From: Candidatus Eiseniibacteriota bacterium | GTDB taxonomy: Bacteria; Eisenbacteria; RBG-16-71-46; CAIMUX01; VGJL01 | Assembly (NCBI GenBank): GCA_014729455.1 | Contig: WJJW01000306.1 | Span: 1 to 7,110 of the forward strand | Length of the DNA: 7,110 nucleotides | Direction: 5' to 3' | Part shown: one piece after another, positions 1 to 5,580 of the stretch | Layout: each line of letters begins with the position of its first letter | Position numbering within the stretch: position 1 is the stretch's first letter | Position numbers and translations under genes: made by a program | Notes under the pieces: model-generated | The model's database searches: none | Told to the model about the DNA's origin: nothing | The model's input: only the letters and a program-made list of their open reading frames with translations

Positions 1-1566
1 CACCGGGGCCGGAGGACCGATCCGCATCGAATCGGCGACCCCCGCGGCCGTCGTGTCGGAGACGGGCGGCTCCTCCGGCTCGGGGGTCACGAGCAGATCG
101 GCGAGCCCCGCGGTGTCCGCCCCGAAATCGGCGAGCAGATCGATCGCCCCGCGCGCCTGGGTCGAGGCGGGGTAGCGTTCCACGAGATCGCGGAACTCCG
201 CGAGCGCCCCGACGCTGTCGGCGCGCTCCTTCCAACGGATGTAGGCCAGTGCGTAGGCCGCACGCGGAGCCGCCTTGGCTTCCGGGAAGGCCTCCTCCAC
301 CTCCCGGTACTTCTCGACCGCATCCGGGACGAGGCCGCGATCGAGGTAGAGAAGCTCCGCGATCCGCAGCGCCGCCTCGGCGCGCTGCTCCAGCGCGGCG
401 TCTCCGGATCCCTCCTGCTGTTGCAGGTCGGCGAGCGACTGCAGCGCCACCGCTCGCTGGCGGGCCTGGTTCTTGAACACCGACCGCCCCGGCATCTGGA
501 CCGCCTTCTCGTAGGCGGCCTTCGCCGACGCCAGCGAGTCCAGCAGGGTCTCGTAGGTGTAGCCGATCTGAAATTGCGCTTCGATCGAGAACGGATTCGA
601 GCCGTAGCGCACGGTCACGTCGCGGAGGATCTCGATCGCCTCGTCGTGCCGCTCCAGCCGGTTCAGCGCCGCAGCCTGCTGGAGGCGGATCCGGGCGACC
701 TCGTCCCCCAGTCCGCTGCGCTGGGGGACCCTCCGCCGCTGGACGGGCGACTGCCCCGTCGGATCGAGCTGACCGCCGGTCTCCACCTCGATCGGCTCGC
801 GCGCCTCCTCGGGGAGCACCTCCTCCAGGAGATCGAGGGCGCGCTCCGCCTCTCCGAGCCGCGTCAAACACTGCGCTTGCAGGATCGCCCCGTCGATCCG
901 CGTCTCCTCGTCCCGGGTGGTCGCCAGCAAGCGCTCGAAGTAGATCGAGGCGGTGTCGTAGGTCCCCGCCTCGAAATGCAGCTCTCCGACGCGTTGGAGC
1001 GCATCCTCGGCGAGCTTGCTGTCCGGGTAGCGGCTCACCAGCTCCTCGTATCGCTCGATCGCCTCCTCCTTCCTGCGCTGCTGGGTCGCCGTCTCTCCGA
1101 GCGTGAACAGGATCTCGTCACCGCGCTCGAACTCGGGCGACTCCGTCCGGACCGTGTCGAACATCGCCGCGGCCCGGTCGAACTGTCGGAGCTCCGTGTA
1201 GGTCAGCCCGGCGAGGAAGGAGGCGTCGTCACGGAACGAGGATTCGGGGAACTCCTCCCGGAGCTGCTCGATCCGAAGCAGCGCGCTGTCGTACTCGCCG
1301 ATCTCGAAGTACGACTCGGCCATGAGATAGACGGCGTCGTCGGCCCAGCGGCTCCCCGCGTGACGATCGAGGACCTTCTTGCACTGCACGATCGTCGTCT
1401 CGAAGTTCCGTCGCGCGTCGGAAGGCAGCCGCTCCGTCTCGCTCTCCTCGATGCTCCTCTTGGCGGCGTTGAAGCTCTTCTTGGCGACGAAGAACGTGTT
1501 GAAGTAGGCGCACGAGAGCAGCCCCAGAAGCAGGGGGAGGATCCAGGCGGATCCCCCGCGAGCGAT
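1..1566 (-). CDS. TPR-repeat lipoprotein, partial (3' end beyond left edge), probable ATC start
   Basis: Open reading frame without a stop from the left edge to about 1620; 522 codons are visible from the proposed start at 1566. The N-terminus is a compact lipoprotein signal: a basic/Gly start, a hydrophobic run W-I-L-P-L-L-L-G, then lipobox L-L-S-C with Cys19 as the predicted lipidated residue. The mature end begins C-A-Y-F-N-T-F-F. From about residue 75 to 235 there are at least four 34-residue TPR-like units (e.g. AESYFEIGEYDSALLRIEQL), each ending in a P such as EEFP, ESP or SRYP. A Glu/Pro/Gln-rich linker (about 242-285) separates them from three or four more units up to about 480. The visible C-terminus (about 493-522) is Pro/Glu-rich and disordered-looking. 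By family, such proteins are envelope scaffolds related to BamD/YbgF-type TPRs; the exact role is unknown. The gene lies 44 bases behind pyrC on the same strand with no terminator seen, so read-through is likely. No ATG, GTG or TTG lies upstream of the signal peptide; a GTG near codon 59 would remove the lipobox. Confidence 0.85.
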   Translation of the reverse strand, partial: MARGGSAWILPLLLGLLSCAYFNTFFVAKKSFNAAKRSIEESETERLPSDARRNFETTIVQCKKVLDRHAGSRWADDAVYLMAESYFEIGEYDSALLRIEQLREEFPESSFRDDASFLAGLTYTELRQFDRAAAMFDTVRTESPEFERGDEILFTLGETATQQRRKEEAIERYEELVSRYPDSKLAEDALQRVGELHFEAGTYDTASIYFERLLATTRDEETRIDGAILQAQCLTRLGEAERALDLLEEVLPEEAREPIEVETGGQLDPTGQSPVQRRRVPQRSGLGDEVARIRLQQAAALNRLERHDEAIEILRDVTVRYGSNPFSIEAQFQIGYTYETLLDSLASAKAAYEKAVQMPGRSVFKNQARQRAVALQSLADLQQQEGSGDAALEQRAEAALRIAELLYLDRGLVPDAVEKYREVEEAFPEAKAAPRAAYALAYIRWKERADSVGALAEFRDLVERYPASTQARGAIDLLADFGADTAGLADLLVTPEPEEPPVSDTTAAGVADSMRIGPPAPV

Positions 1567-1571
1567 CCGGT

Positions 1572-1578
1572 CTCCCCT
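1572..1578 (-). promoter_or_regulatory. Shine-Dalgarno AGGGGAG deciding the ATC start of the TPR lipoprotein
   Basis: On the minus strand AGGGGAG ends five bases before the ATC at 1566-1564. This is ideal spacing, and the ATC opens a reading frame that gives a textbook lipoprotein signal peptide. No standard start codon occurs in this frame between here and a point about 80 codons inside pyrC. This is the main reason for placing the start at ATC. A base error (ATG read as ATC) would explain the same pattern. Confidence 0.55.
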
Positions 1579-1610
1579 GTTCCGAGGGTGCCCCGTCGCG
1601 CCCCGCGTCT

Positions 1611-2927
1611 CTACCCCAACAGCGCGGTCTCCATGTGGGTCACGCGCCCCTCCGCGATGGTCAGGAGGACCCGGCCGGTCAGGGTCCGTCCCAGGAAGGG
1701 GGAGTTGCGGGAACGGGAGGAGAAGCGATCGGGCTGGACCTCCCAGACCGCGTCGGGATCGATCAGGAGGAGATCCGCCGGCGCGCCGATCTCCATCCGC
1801 CCACCGCCCCATCCGAGGATCCCGGCCACGCGGCTCGACATCGCGTGGATGAGCCCCGGCCAATCGAGCACCTGCTGCACGATCAGCTCCTCGATGCAGA
1901 CCGAGAGCGCAGTCTCCAGTCCGATCGCTCCGAAGGGGGCGGCATCGACTTCGACGGCCTTCCGTTCGGTCGGATGCGGGGCATGATCGGATGCGACCAC
2001 GTCGATCGTTCCGTCGCGCAGCCCCTCCTTCAGCGCGCGGCGATCCGCCTCGGTCCGCAAAGGGGGATTGACCTTGAACAGCGCGTCGTAGCTCCGCATC
2101 TCCTGTTCGGTGAGGGCGAGATAGTGCGGGGCGGTCTCGGCGGACACGGGCAGCCCCTCGGCCTTCGCCTGACGGATCAGGGAGACCGCCTGCGCGCAGC
2201 TCACGTGGCCGATGTGGAGGCGGCATCCGGTCCTCCGGCTCAACGCGATGTCCCGGGCGAGCATCGTCGTTTCGGCTTCGGTGGGGATTCCGCGCATCCC
2301 CAGAATCGTCGACCAGTACCCCTCGTTCATCACCCCGGCCCCCCGGAGGGCCGGGTCCTCGCAGTGGGAGATCACGAGCAGGTCGGCCCCGCGCGCATAC
2401 TCCATGGCGCGCCGCATCAGGTCCGAGGAGACGACGGCTCGATCGGCGTCGGTGACGGCGCAGACCCCGGCGGCGCGCAGCTCCATCATCTCCGCCAGCG
2501 CCGCGCCTTCCCGTCCCTTCGTGAGCGCCCCCGCCGGAACGATCCGGGTCCCGCACGCCTCGGCGGCCGAACGGAGGATCTGCTCGATCACTCCGCGGTT
2601 GTCGGCGACCGGACAGGTATCCGGCATCGCGAGAAGGCGGGTGACCCCGCCCCGCGCCGCCGCCCGGGCGCCGCTCTGGATCGTCTCCGCCTCCTCGTCC
2701 CCGGGCTCGCGGAGGTGGACACGCATGTCCTGGAGGCCGGGCGCGGCGATCTTGCCGGTCGCGGACAGGTCCACCCCGTCCACACCCGGCGGAAGGGACG
2801 GTTCCATCGCCTCGAGGACTCCCCGGTCGATCAGGAGATCCCGGATCTCGTCGATTCCGCTGTCCGGATCGACGACCCGCACGCCCCGGATGACGACCCG
2901 CTCGGGGAACTCCGCCGGTGCGCTCAT
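1611..2927 (-). CDS. pyrC: Dihydroorotase (type I, PyrC/PyrX-like) lacking the first metal-binding His
   Basis: A 438-residue amidohydrolase-fold protein. Dihydroorotase interconverts carbamoyl-aspartate and dihydroorotate, step three of UMP synthesis in the cytoplasm. Recognisable family blocks in order: GLQDMRVHLREPG (65-76), MPDTCPVADN (101-110), VTDADRAV (158-165), ISHCED (186-191), HIGHVSC (238-244), ETAPHYLALT (264-273), FKVNPPLR (284-291) and ASDHAPH (312-318). His188, His241 and Asp314 match family metal or catalytic ligands. However, the usual HxH is Arg69-x-His71, and the usual DDG after residue 159 is DAD. Arg73, the substrate-binding Arg after HxH, is kept. The same places are altered in dihydroorotase-like proteins of some alphaproteobacteria and in the pseudomonad PyrC' that supports ATCase assembly, so this may be an ATCase partner rather than an active enzyme. 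The start ATG overlaps the pyrB stop (ATGA); AGGAGG lies about 10 bases upstream. The operon context supports the pyr assignment strongly; catalytic activity is uncertain. Confidence 0.9.
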   Translation of the reverse strand: MSAPAEFPERVVIRGVRVVDPDSGIDEIRDLLIDRGVLEAMEPSLPPGVDGVDLSATGKIAAPGLQDMRVHLREPGDEEAETIQSGARAAARGGVTRLLAMPDTCPVADNRGVIEQILRSAAEACGTRIVPAGALTKGREGAALAEMMELRAAGVCAVTDADRAVVSSDLMRRAMEYARGADLLVISHCEDPALRGAGVMNEGYWSTILGMRGIPTEAETTMLARDIALSRRTGCRLHIGHVSCAQAVSLIRQAKAEGLPVSAETAPHYLALTEQEMRSYDALFKVNPPLRTEADRRALKEGLRDGTIDVVASDHAPHPTERKAVEVDAAPFGAIGLETALSVCIEELIVQQVLDWPGLIHAMSSRVAGILGWGGGRMEIGAPADLLLIDPDAVWEVQPDRFSSRSRNSPFLGRTLTGRVLLTIAEGRVTHMETALLG

Positions 2928-3889
2928 GCGCCGCTGCCCTCCTGGGCCGGGATCCTCTCGGCCCCGTTGCCCCTTCCACCGCGAACGAGGTAGAGGACCG
3001 CCATGCGGACGGCCACCCCGTTCGTCACCTGATCCAACACGAGCGACTCGCGCGAGTCGGCCACCTCGTCGGAGATCTCGACTCCTCGGTTGATCGGACC
3101 GGGGTGCATGACCCGGACGTTCGGGGAGCAGAGCGCCAGGCGTTCGCGCGTGATCCCCCAGGTGGCCGCATACTCCCGCAGCGAAGGGAGGAAACCGCCG
3201 CGCATCCGCTCGAGCTGCAGGCGCAGCACGTTGACGACGTCGGCTCCGTCGAGCGCCTCCTCGAGCCGGCTCTTGACCCGGACGCCGGCCTTCTCGATCT
3301 CCGCGGGGAGCAGGGTCGTCGGACCGACCAGCGTGACCTCCGCACCGACCGCCTGCAGCCCCCAGAGGTTCGAGCGCGCCACCCGGCTGTGCGCGATGTC
3401 CCCGACGATCGTCACCTTCAGTCCTTCGAGGCGGCCGAGCTCCTCCTGGATCGTGTAGAGGTCGAGAAGCGCCTGCGTCGGGTGCTCGTGGAAGCCGTCG
3501 CCCGCGTTGATGACGTGCCCGTCGATGTTGCGCGCGAGGAAGTGCGGCGCCCCGGACGCCCCGTGACGGATCACCACGACGTCGACCCGCATCGCCTCGA
3601 TGTTGCGGACCGTGTCCCGCAGCGTCTCGCCCTTCGAGACGGAGCTGCCTCCGCTCGCGAAGTTGATCGTGTCGGCGGAGAGCCGCTTCTCCGCGAGCTC
3701 GAAGGAGAGGCGGGTCCGGGTCGACGGCTCGAAGAACGCGTTGCAGGCGGTCACCCCCTGCAGGGCGGGGACCCGTTTGATCGGCCGATCGAGCACCTGG
3801 CGGAAGGAACGCGCGGTCGCCAGGATGTCGAGGACCTCGTCCCGGGACATCCCCTCCAGGCCGAGGAGATGCCTGCGTCGAAAGCTCAT
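2924..3889 (-). CDS. pyrB: Aspartate carbamoyltransferase catalytic subunit
   Basis: A 321-residue protein, normal length for the ATCase catalytic chain, which joins carbamoyl phosphate and aspartate to give carbamoyl-aspartate, the committed step of pyrimidine synthesis. Carbamoyl-phosphate motif FFEPSTRTRLSFE (52-64) contains S-T-R-T-R. The mobile loop SSVSKGET (82-89) contributes Lys87. HPTQALLDLYTI (136-147) and VGDIAHSRVARSN (162-174) match the family, and the aspartate-side motif HPGPINRGVEI (262-272) is intact. All key residues appear present. The start ATG at 3889 overlaps the pyrR stop as ATGA, with GAGGAG close upstream; the pyrB stop in turn overlaps the pyrC start. The first about 15 residues (Arg-rich, SFRRRHLLG) are typical of PyrB. 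No regulatory chain pyrI is seen. Control is expected through the pyr leader upstream of pyrR and possibly by association with the adjacent dihydroorotase. Confidence 0.97.
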   Translation of the reverse strand: MSFRRRHLLGLEGMSRDEVLDILATARSFRQVLDRPIKRVPALQGVTACNAFFEPSTRTRLSFELAEKRLSADTINFASGGSSVSKGETLRDTVRNIEAMRVDVVVIRHGASGAPHFLARNIDGHVINAGDGFHEHPTQALLDLYTIQEELGRLEGLKVTIVGDIAHSRVARSNLWGLQAVGAEVTLVGPTTLLPAEIEKAGVRVKSRLEEALDGADVVNVLRLQLERMRGGFLPSLREYAATWGITRERLALCSPNVRVMHPGPINRGVEISDEVADSRESLVLDQVTNGVAVRMAVLYLVRGGRGNGAERIPAQEGSGA

Positions 3890-4443
3890 CGCTCCTCTTC
3901 CTCCGGCTCGATGATCGAGATCCGGTCGACTCCGTCCTCCTCGACGATCTCGACCTCCACGATCTCCTTGCGCGAAGTCGGCACGTTCTTGCCGACGTAG
4001 TCGGCCCGGATCGGAAGCTCGCGATGCCCGCGGTCGACCAGCACGGCGAGCTGGATCGCCCGCGGTCGCCCGTAGTCCATCAGCGCCCCGATCGCCGCGC
4101 GCACCGTCCGTCCGGTGAACAGGACGTCGTCGACGAGGATCAGGACACGATCCTCGACCTCGAAGGGAAGCTCGGTGGAATGGACGAGAGGCTGAGGGGA
4201 GATCGTGCGCAGATCGTCCCGGTAGAGCGTGATGTCGACGACGCCGAGGGGCAGCGCGACCCCTTCGATCCCGCGGATCGCCTCCTGCACCCTCTCCGCC
4301 AGGGGAACGCCCCGCCGGCGGATCCCGACCAGCGCGAGGTCGGTGGTCCCCTTGTTCCGCTCGACGATCTCGTGGGCGATCCTCTGGACCACCCGGCGGA
4401 TCTCCTCCTCGTTGGCGATCACCGCCTTCCGGCGCAGGTTCAT
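3886..4443 (-). CDS. pyrR: PyrR: pyr operon RNA-binding regulator / uracil phosphoribosyltransferase
   Basis: A 185-residue protein with a type I PRTase fold; PyrR family members are about 180 residues. The PRPP-binding loop VLILVDDVLFTGRTVRAA (100-117) is canonical. The N-terminal KAVIANEEEIRRVVQRIAHEI and ALVGIRRRGVPLAERV, plus GVVDITLYRDDL (67-78), match PyrR. In known members UMP or UTP promotes binding to the pyr leader RNA and lowers expression; many also convert uracil and PRPP to UMP. The start at 4443 is chosen because AAGGAG (4458-4453) lies nine bases upstream and family homology begins here. A GTG at 4503 in the same frame would run through the leader terminator and has no Shine-Dalgarno sequence. 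The C-terminus is very acidic (EPEEEER). First gene of pyrR-pyrB-pyrC, and its own leader shows attenuator-like structure, so autoregulation is likely. Confidence 0.96.
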   Translation of the reverse strand: MNLRRKAVIANEEEIRRVVQRIAHEIVERNKGTTDLALVGIRRRGVPLAERVQEAIRGIEGVALPLGVVDITLYRDDLRTISPQPLVHSTELPFEVEDRVLILVDDVLFTGRTVRAAIGALMDYGRPRAIQLAVLVDRGHRELPIRADYVGKNVPTSRKEIVEVEIVEEDGVDRISIIEPEEEER

Positions 4444-4452
4444 GCCAGGCAA

Positions 4453-4458
4453 CTCCTT
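4453..4458 (-). promoter_or_regulatory. pyrR ribosome binding site, can pair with the terminator arm
   Basis: AAGGAG nine bases before the pyrR ATG. It lies within CCGGAAGG (4462-4455), which is perfectly complementary to CCTTCCGG (4495-4488), the 5' arm of the leader terminator. Pairing would hide this site from ribosomes while leaving the terminator unformed. This fixes 4443 as the start and suggests a possible translational layer of control. The complementarity is seen directly; the function is inferred. Confidence 0.7.
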
Positions 4459-4462
4459 CCGG

Positions 4463-4546
4463 TCATGAAAAAGCCTCCCGTCGAGGTCCGGAAGGCGATC
4501 CACCGCGCGCCGGGTGCGCGCAGCCGTTGTGCATCTCGATCGACAT
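4463..4546 (-). CDS. Putative 27-residue pyr leader peptide
   Basis: ATG at 4546-4544 opens 27 codons ending in TGA at 4465-4463. It begins MSIEMHNG and ends with codons for A-F-S. Its last codons contain the U tract of the terminator hairpin, and its stop falls just before the pyrR ribosome binding site, so translating ribosomes would run across the whole terminator. A strong Shine-Dalgarno GGAAGGAGG (4570-4562) lies upstream, but 15 bases from the ATG, longer than usual. A second in-frame ATG lies four codons later. No residue-specific codon run is seen, so it would sense ribosome presence rather than one amino acid. This matches the layout of leader peptides in enteric pyrBI and the arrangement proposed for Thermus pyr genes. 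Its expression is inferred only. Confidence 0.4.
   Translation of the reverse strand: MSIEMHNGCAHPARGGSPSGPRREAFS
4467..4496 (-). terminator. pyr leader intrinsic terminator (attenuator)
   Basis: In the transcript GCCTTCCG (4496-4489) pairs with CGGGAGGC (4480-4473): eight pairs including one U-G, with an eight-base loop, followed at once by TTTTT (4472-4468). It sits between the likely pyr promoter region and the pyrR ribosome binding site, where a terminator only makes sense as an attenuator. Formation would stop transcription before pyrRBC. Confidence 0.7.
4502..4524 (-). promoter_or_regulatory. Strong GC hairpin before the pyr attenuator (possible pause or shield hairpin)
   Basis: GCTGCGCGC (4524-4516) can pair with GCGCGCGGT (4510-4502) around a five-base loop ACCCG; seven of nine pairs are G-C and two are G-U. 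It ends only five bases before the terminator stem. Similar hairpins ahead of enteric pyrBI attenuators pause RNA polymerase so that a ribosome can catch up; that role here is inferred. It could also simply reflect high GC content, but nine pairs with a short loop is notable. Confidence 0.45.
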
Positions 4547-4570
4547 ACCGAGGCGCTTCGTCCTCCTTCC

Positions 4571-4601
4571 GCGATCCGACCGGATGCCTCTGCACGATCG
4601 C
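4571..4601 (-). promoter_or_regulatory. Candidate PyrR-binding stem-loop in the pyr leader
   Basis: GCGATC (4601-4596) pairs with GATCGC (4576-4571), enclosing an inner TGC-AGAG-GCA hairpin (4594-4585). The loop region CAGAGGC recalls the PyrR recognition loop (CAGAGAGGC-like in Bacillus) but is two bases shorter, so the match is imperfect. The stem ends one base before the Shine-Dalgarno of the putative leader peptide (4570-4562), so a bound PyrR would block leader translation. Position and partial motif support the call. Confidence 0.35.
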
Positions 4602-4606
4602 TCGCA

Positions 4607-4646
4607 AGCCTATCACGGGACGCGGTCCCGCCGAAACATCCAAGTT
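4607..4646 (-). promoter_or_regulatory. Possible pyr operon promoter
   Basis: TAGGCT at 4612-4607 keeps the three most conserved -10 positions (T, A, final T). At 17-18 bases upstream only a weak TTTCGG/TTCGGC can serve as -35. A perfect inverted repeat CGGGAC-GCG-GTCCCG (4616-4630) lies between the two and could be an operator. Transcription would start near 4600, right at the 5' foot of the leader stem-loop, which fits. The promoter call is weak on sequence alone. Confidence 0.3.
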
Positions 4647-4675
4647 GCCGGCCCCGCCGCCCGCACCGGGCCTTC

Positions 4676-5452
4676 TCAGCCGGAGGAGGCGCCGTCCGGA
4701 TGCTTCAGGCGGCCGAGGTCGCCGAGGGCCCGCAGGGATCGCAGCCCCCGGTAGCGATCGATGTGGGTGCTCAGGAACGCCTCCGCGATCCGGTCGACCT
4801 CCCGCACCGCCGCCACGCTTGGATCCCGCGGGAGGCTCCCCTTCTGGAGGGACCGGAGCAGGCCGAGCGTTTCTTGCGAGATCGGAAGGCTGGAGGGGTG
4901 TCCCGGCAGGCAGCCGGGGCAGACCACCCCTCCCTCGATCGGGCTGAAGCCGGCCGCCCCTTCGATGCTGCGGCAGACGACACAGTCCCCGAGACGCGGC
5001 GCGTAGCCGAGCCAGCCGGCGACCCGGAGCTGGAACGCACGGAGGAGGTAGGAGAGGCGCCCGACCGGCGCGCTCTCCATCAGCGCGAGAACGCGGAGCG
5101 TGAGGTCGAACAGTTCCGGGAACGCCACCTCCTCCTCCAGGATCCGATCGAGGAACTCCGTGACGGCGCAGGCGAAGTGGAAGCGCTCGCTCCGGCCCAG
5201 CAGCCCGCGGAACTCGGTCTCCAGCGTCCCGTCGGAGATCACCTGGAGATCCCGCCCCGGCCGGAAGTAGACGACCAGGTCCGAGTGGCTGAGCAGCTCG
5301 AGCGAGGCGCCGAAGCGGCTCTTCGGTGCGCGGACCCCCTTGGCGACGCCGCTCCACTTGCCCAGCTCCCGACTGAGGAGGGTCACCACCCGGCTCGTGT
5401 CGCCCATCCGCAAGTTGCGGAGGACGAGCCCCTCGAGCTTCAGGATCGGCAC
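4676..5452 (-). CDS. recO: DNA repair protein RecO
   Basis: A 258-residue protein, within the usual RecO range. RecO binds single-stranded DNA and SSB and, with RecR, loads RecA in the RecF recombinational repair pathway. The N-terminal OB-fold block is clear: LEGLVLRNLRMGDTSRVVTL, then GKWSGVAKGVRAPKSRFGASLE (about 31-52), where family members read G-K-x-S-x-x-A-K-G-x-R-x-x-K-S-R-F-G. The C-terminal helical part carries a zinc-finger pair CVVC (157-160) and CPGC (178-181), present in many but not all RecO proteins. The start is GTG at 5452; family homology begins right there, although the upstream bases (CCCCTCCTC) give no good Shine-Dalgarno. The gene ends in TGA at 4678-4676, 232 bases before pyrR. 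It is divergent from the DAHP synthase gene with 128 bases between them. Confidence 0.93.
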   Translation of the reverse strand: MPILKLEGLVLRNLRMGDTSRVVTLLSRELGKWSGVAKGVRAPKSRFGASLELLSHSDLVVYFRPGRDLQVISDGTLETEFRGLLGRSERFHFACAVTEFLDRILEEEVAFPELFDLTLRVLALMESAPVGRLSYLLRAFQLRVAGWLGYAPRLGDCVVCRSIEGAAGFSPIEGGVVCPGCLPGHPSSLPISQETLGLLRSLQKGSLPRDPSVAAVREVDRIAEAFLSTHIDRYRGLRSLRALGDLGRLKHPDGASSG

Positions 5453-5580
5453 GAGGAGGGGCTTCCGCCGTTGGCAAAGCGGTGGCGCGAGGGCGCCCGC
5501 CGTGGGGTAGACTGGTCCTCCGGTCGTCGATCGGACATGGATCGAGGATACACCGGCGCCGGAGCCGGAGGAGGCGGGGA
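5453..5580. promoter_or_regulatory. Divergent recO / DAHP synthase intergenic region with weak -10 candidates
   Basis: This 128-base gap should hold two promoters. Plus strand: TAGACT at 5508-5513 resembles a -10 box (like TAGGCT before pyr), with no convincing -35. Minus strand: TATCCT at 5550-5545 matches four of six -10 bases, also without a -35. AGGAGG at 5569-5574, six bases before the DAHP synthase ATG, is a good ribosome binding site. No repressor site or riboswitch was recognised. Confidence 0.35.

Noticed and set aside
1229..1513. Small minus-strand open frame from GTG 1513 as a separate gene
   Set aside because: It is an out-of-frame shadow of the TPR lipoprotein and is Arg-rich with no motif.
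421..1986. Long plus-strand open frame of 521 codons opposite the TPR gene and pyrC
   Set aside because: It is codon-aligned with the TPR lipoprotein frame on the other strand, is Arg/Leu/Gly-rich with no domain, and arises because GC-rich coding DNA rarely has stops on the antisense strand.
1635..4000. Plus-strand open frames opposite pyrC, pyrB and pyrR
   Set aside because: Low-complexity Arg/Pro/Gly-rich translations with no motif, while the minus strand encodes clear enzymes over the same stretch.
4444..4503. Longer PyrR starting at GTG 4503
   Set aside because: It would add 20 residues encoded by the terminator hairpin and leader, without a Shine-Dalgarno; the ATG at 4443 has AAGGAG and matches where the family begins.
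4650..4672. Inverted repeat GGCCC/GGGCC just after recO as a recO terminator
   Set aside because: Only five pairs around a long loop and no U tract follows; not convincing in GC-rich DNA.
5471..5513. TTGGCA paired with TAGACT as a complete promoter for the DAHP synthase
   Set aside because: The two boxes are about 31 bases apart, too far for a sigma-70-type promoter; only the -10-like box is kept as a weak candidate.
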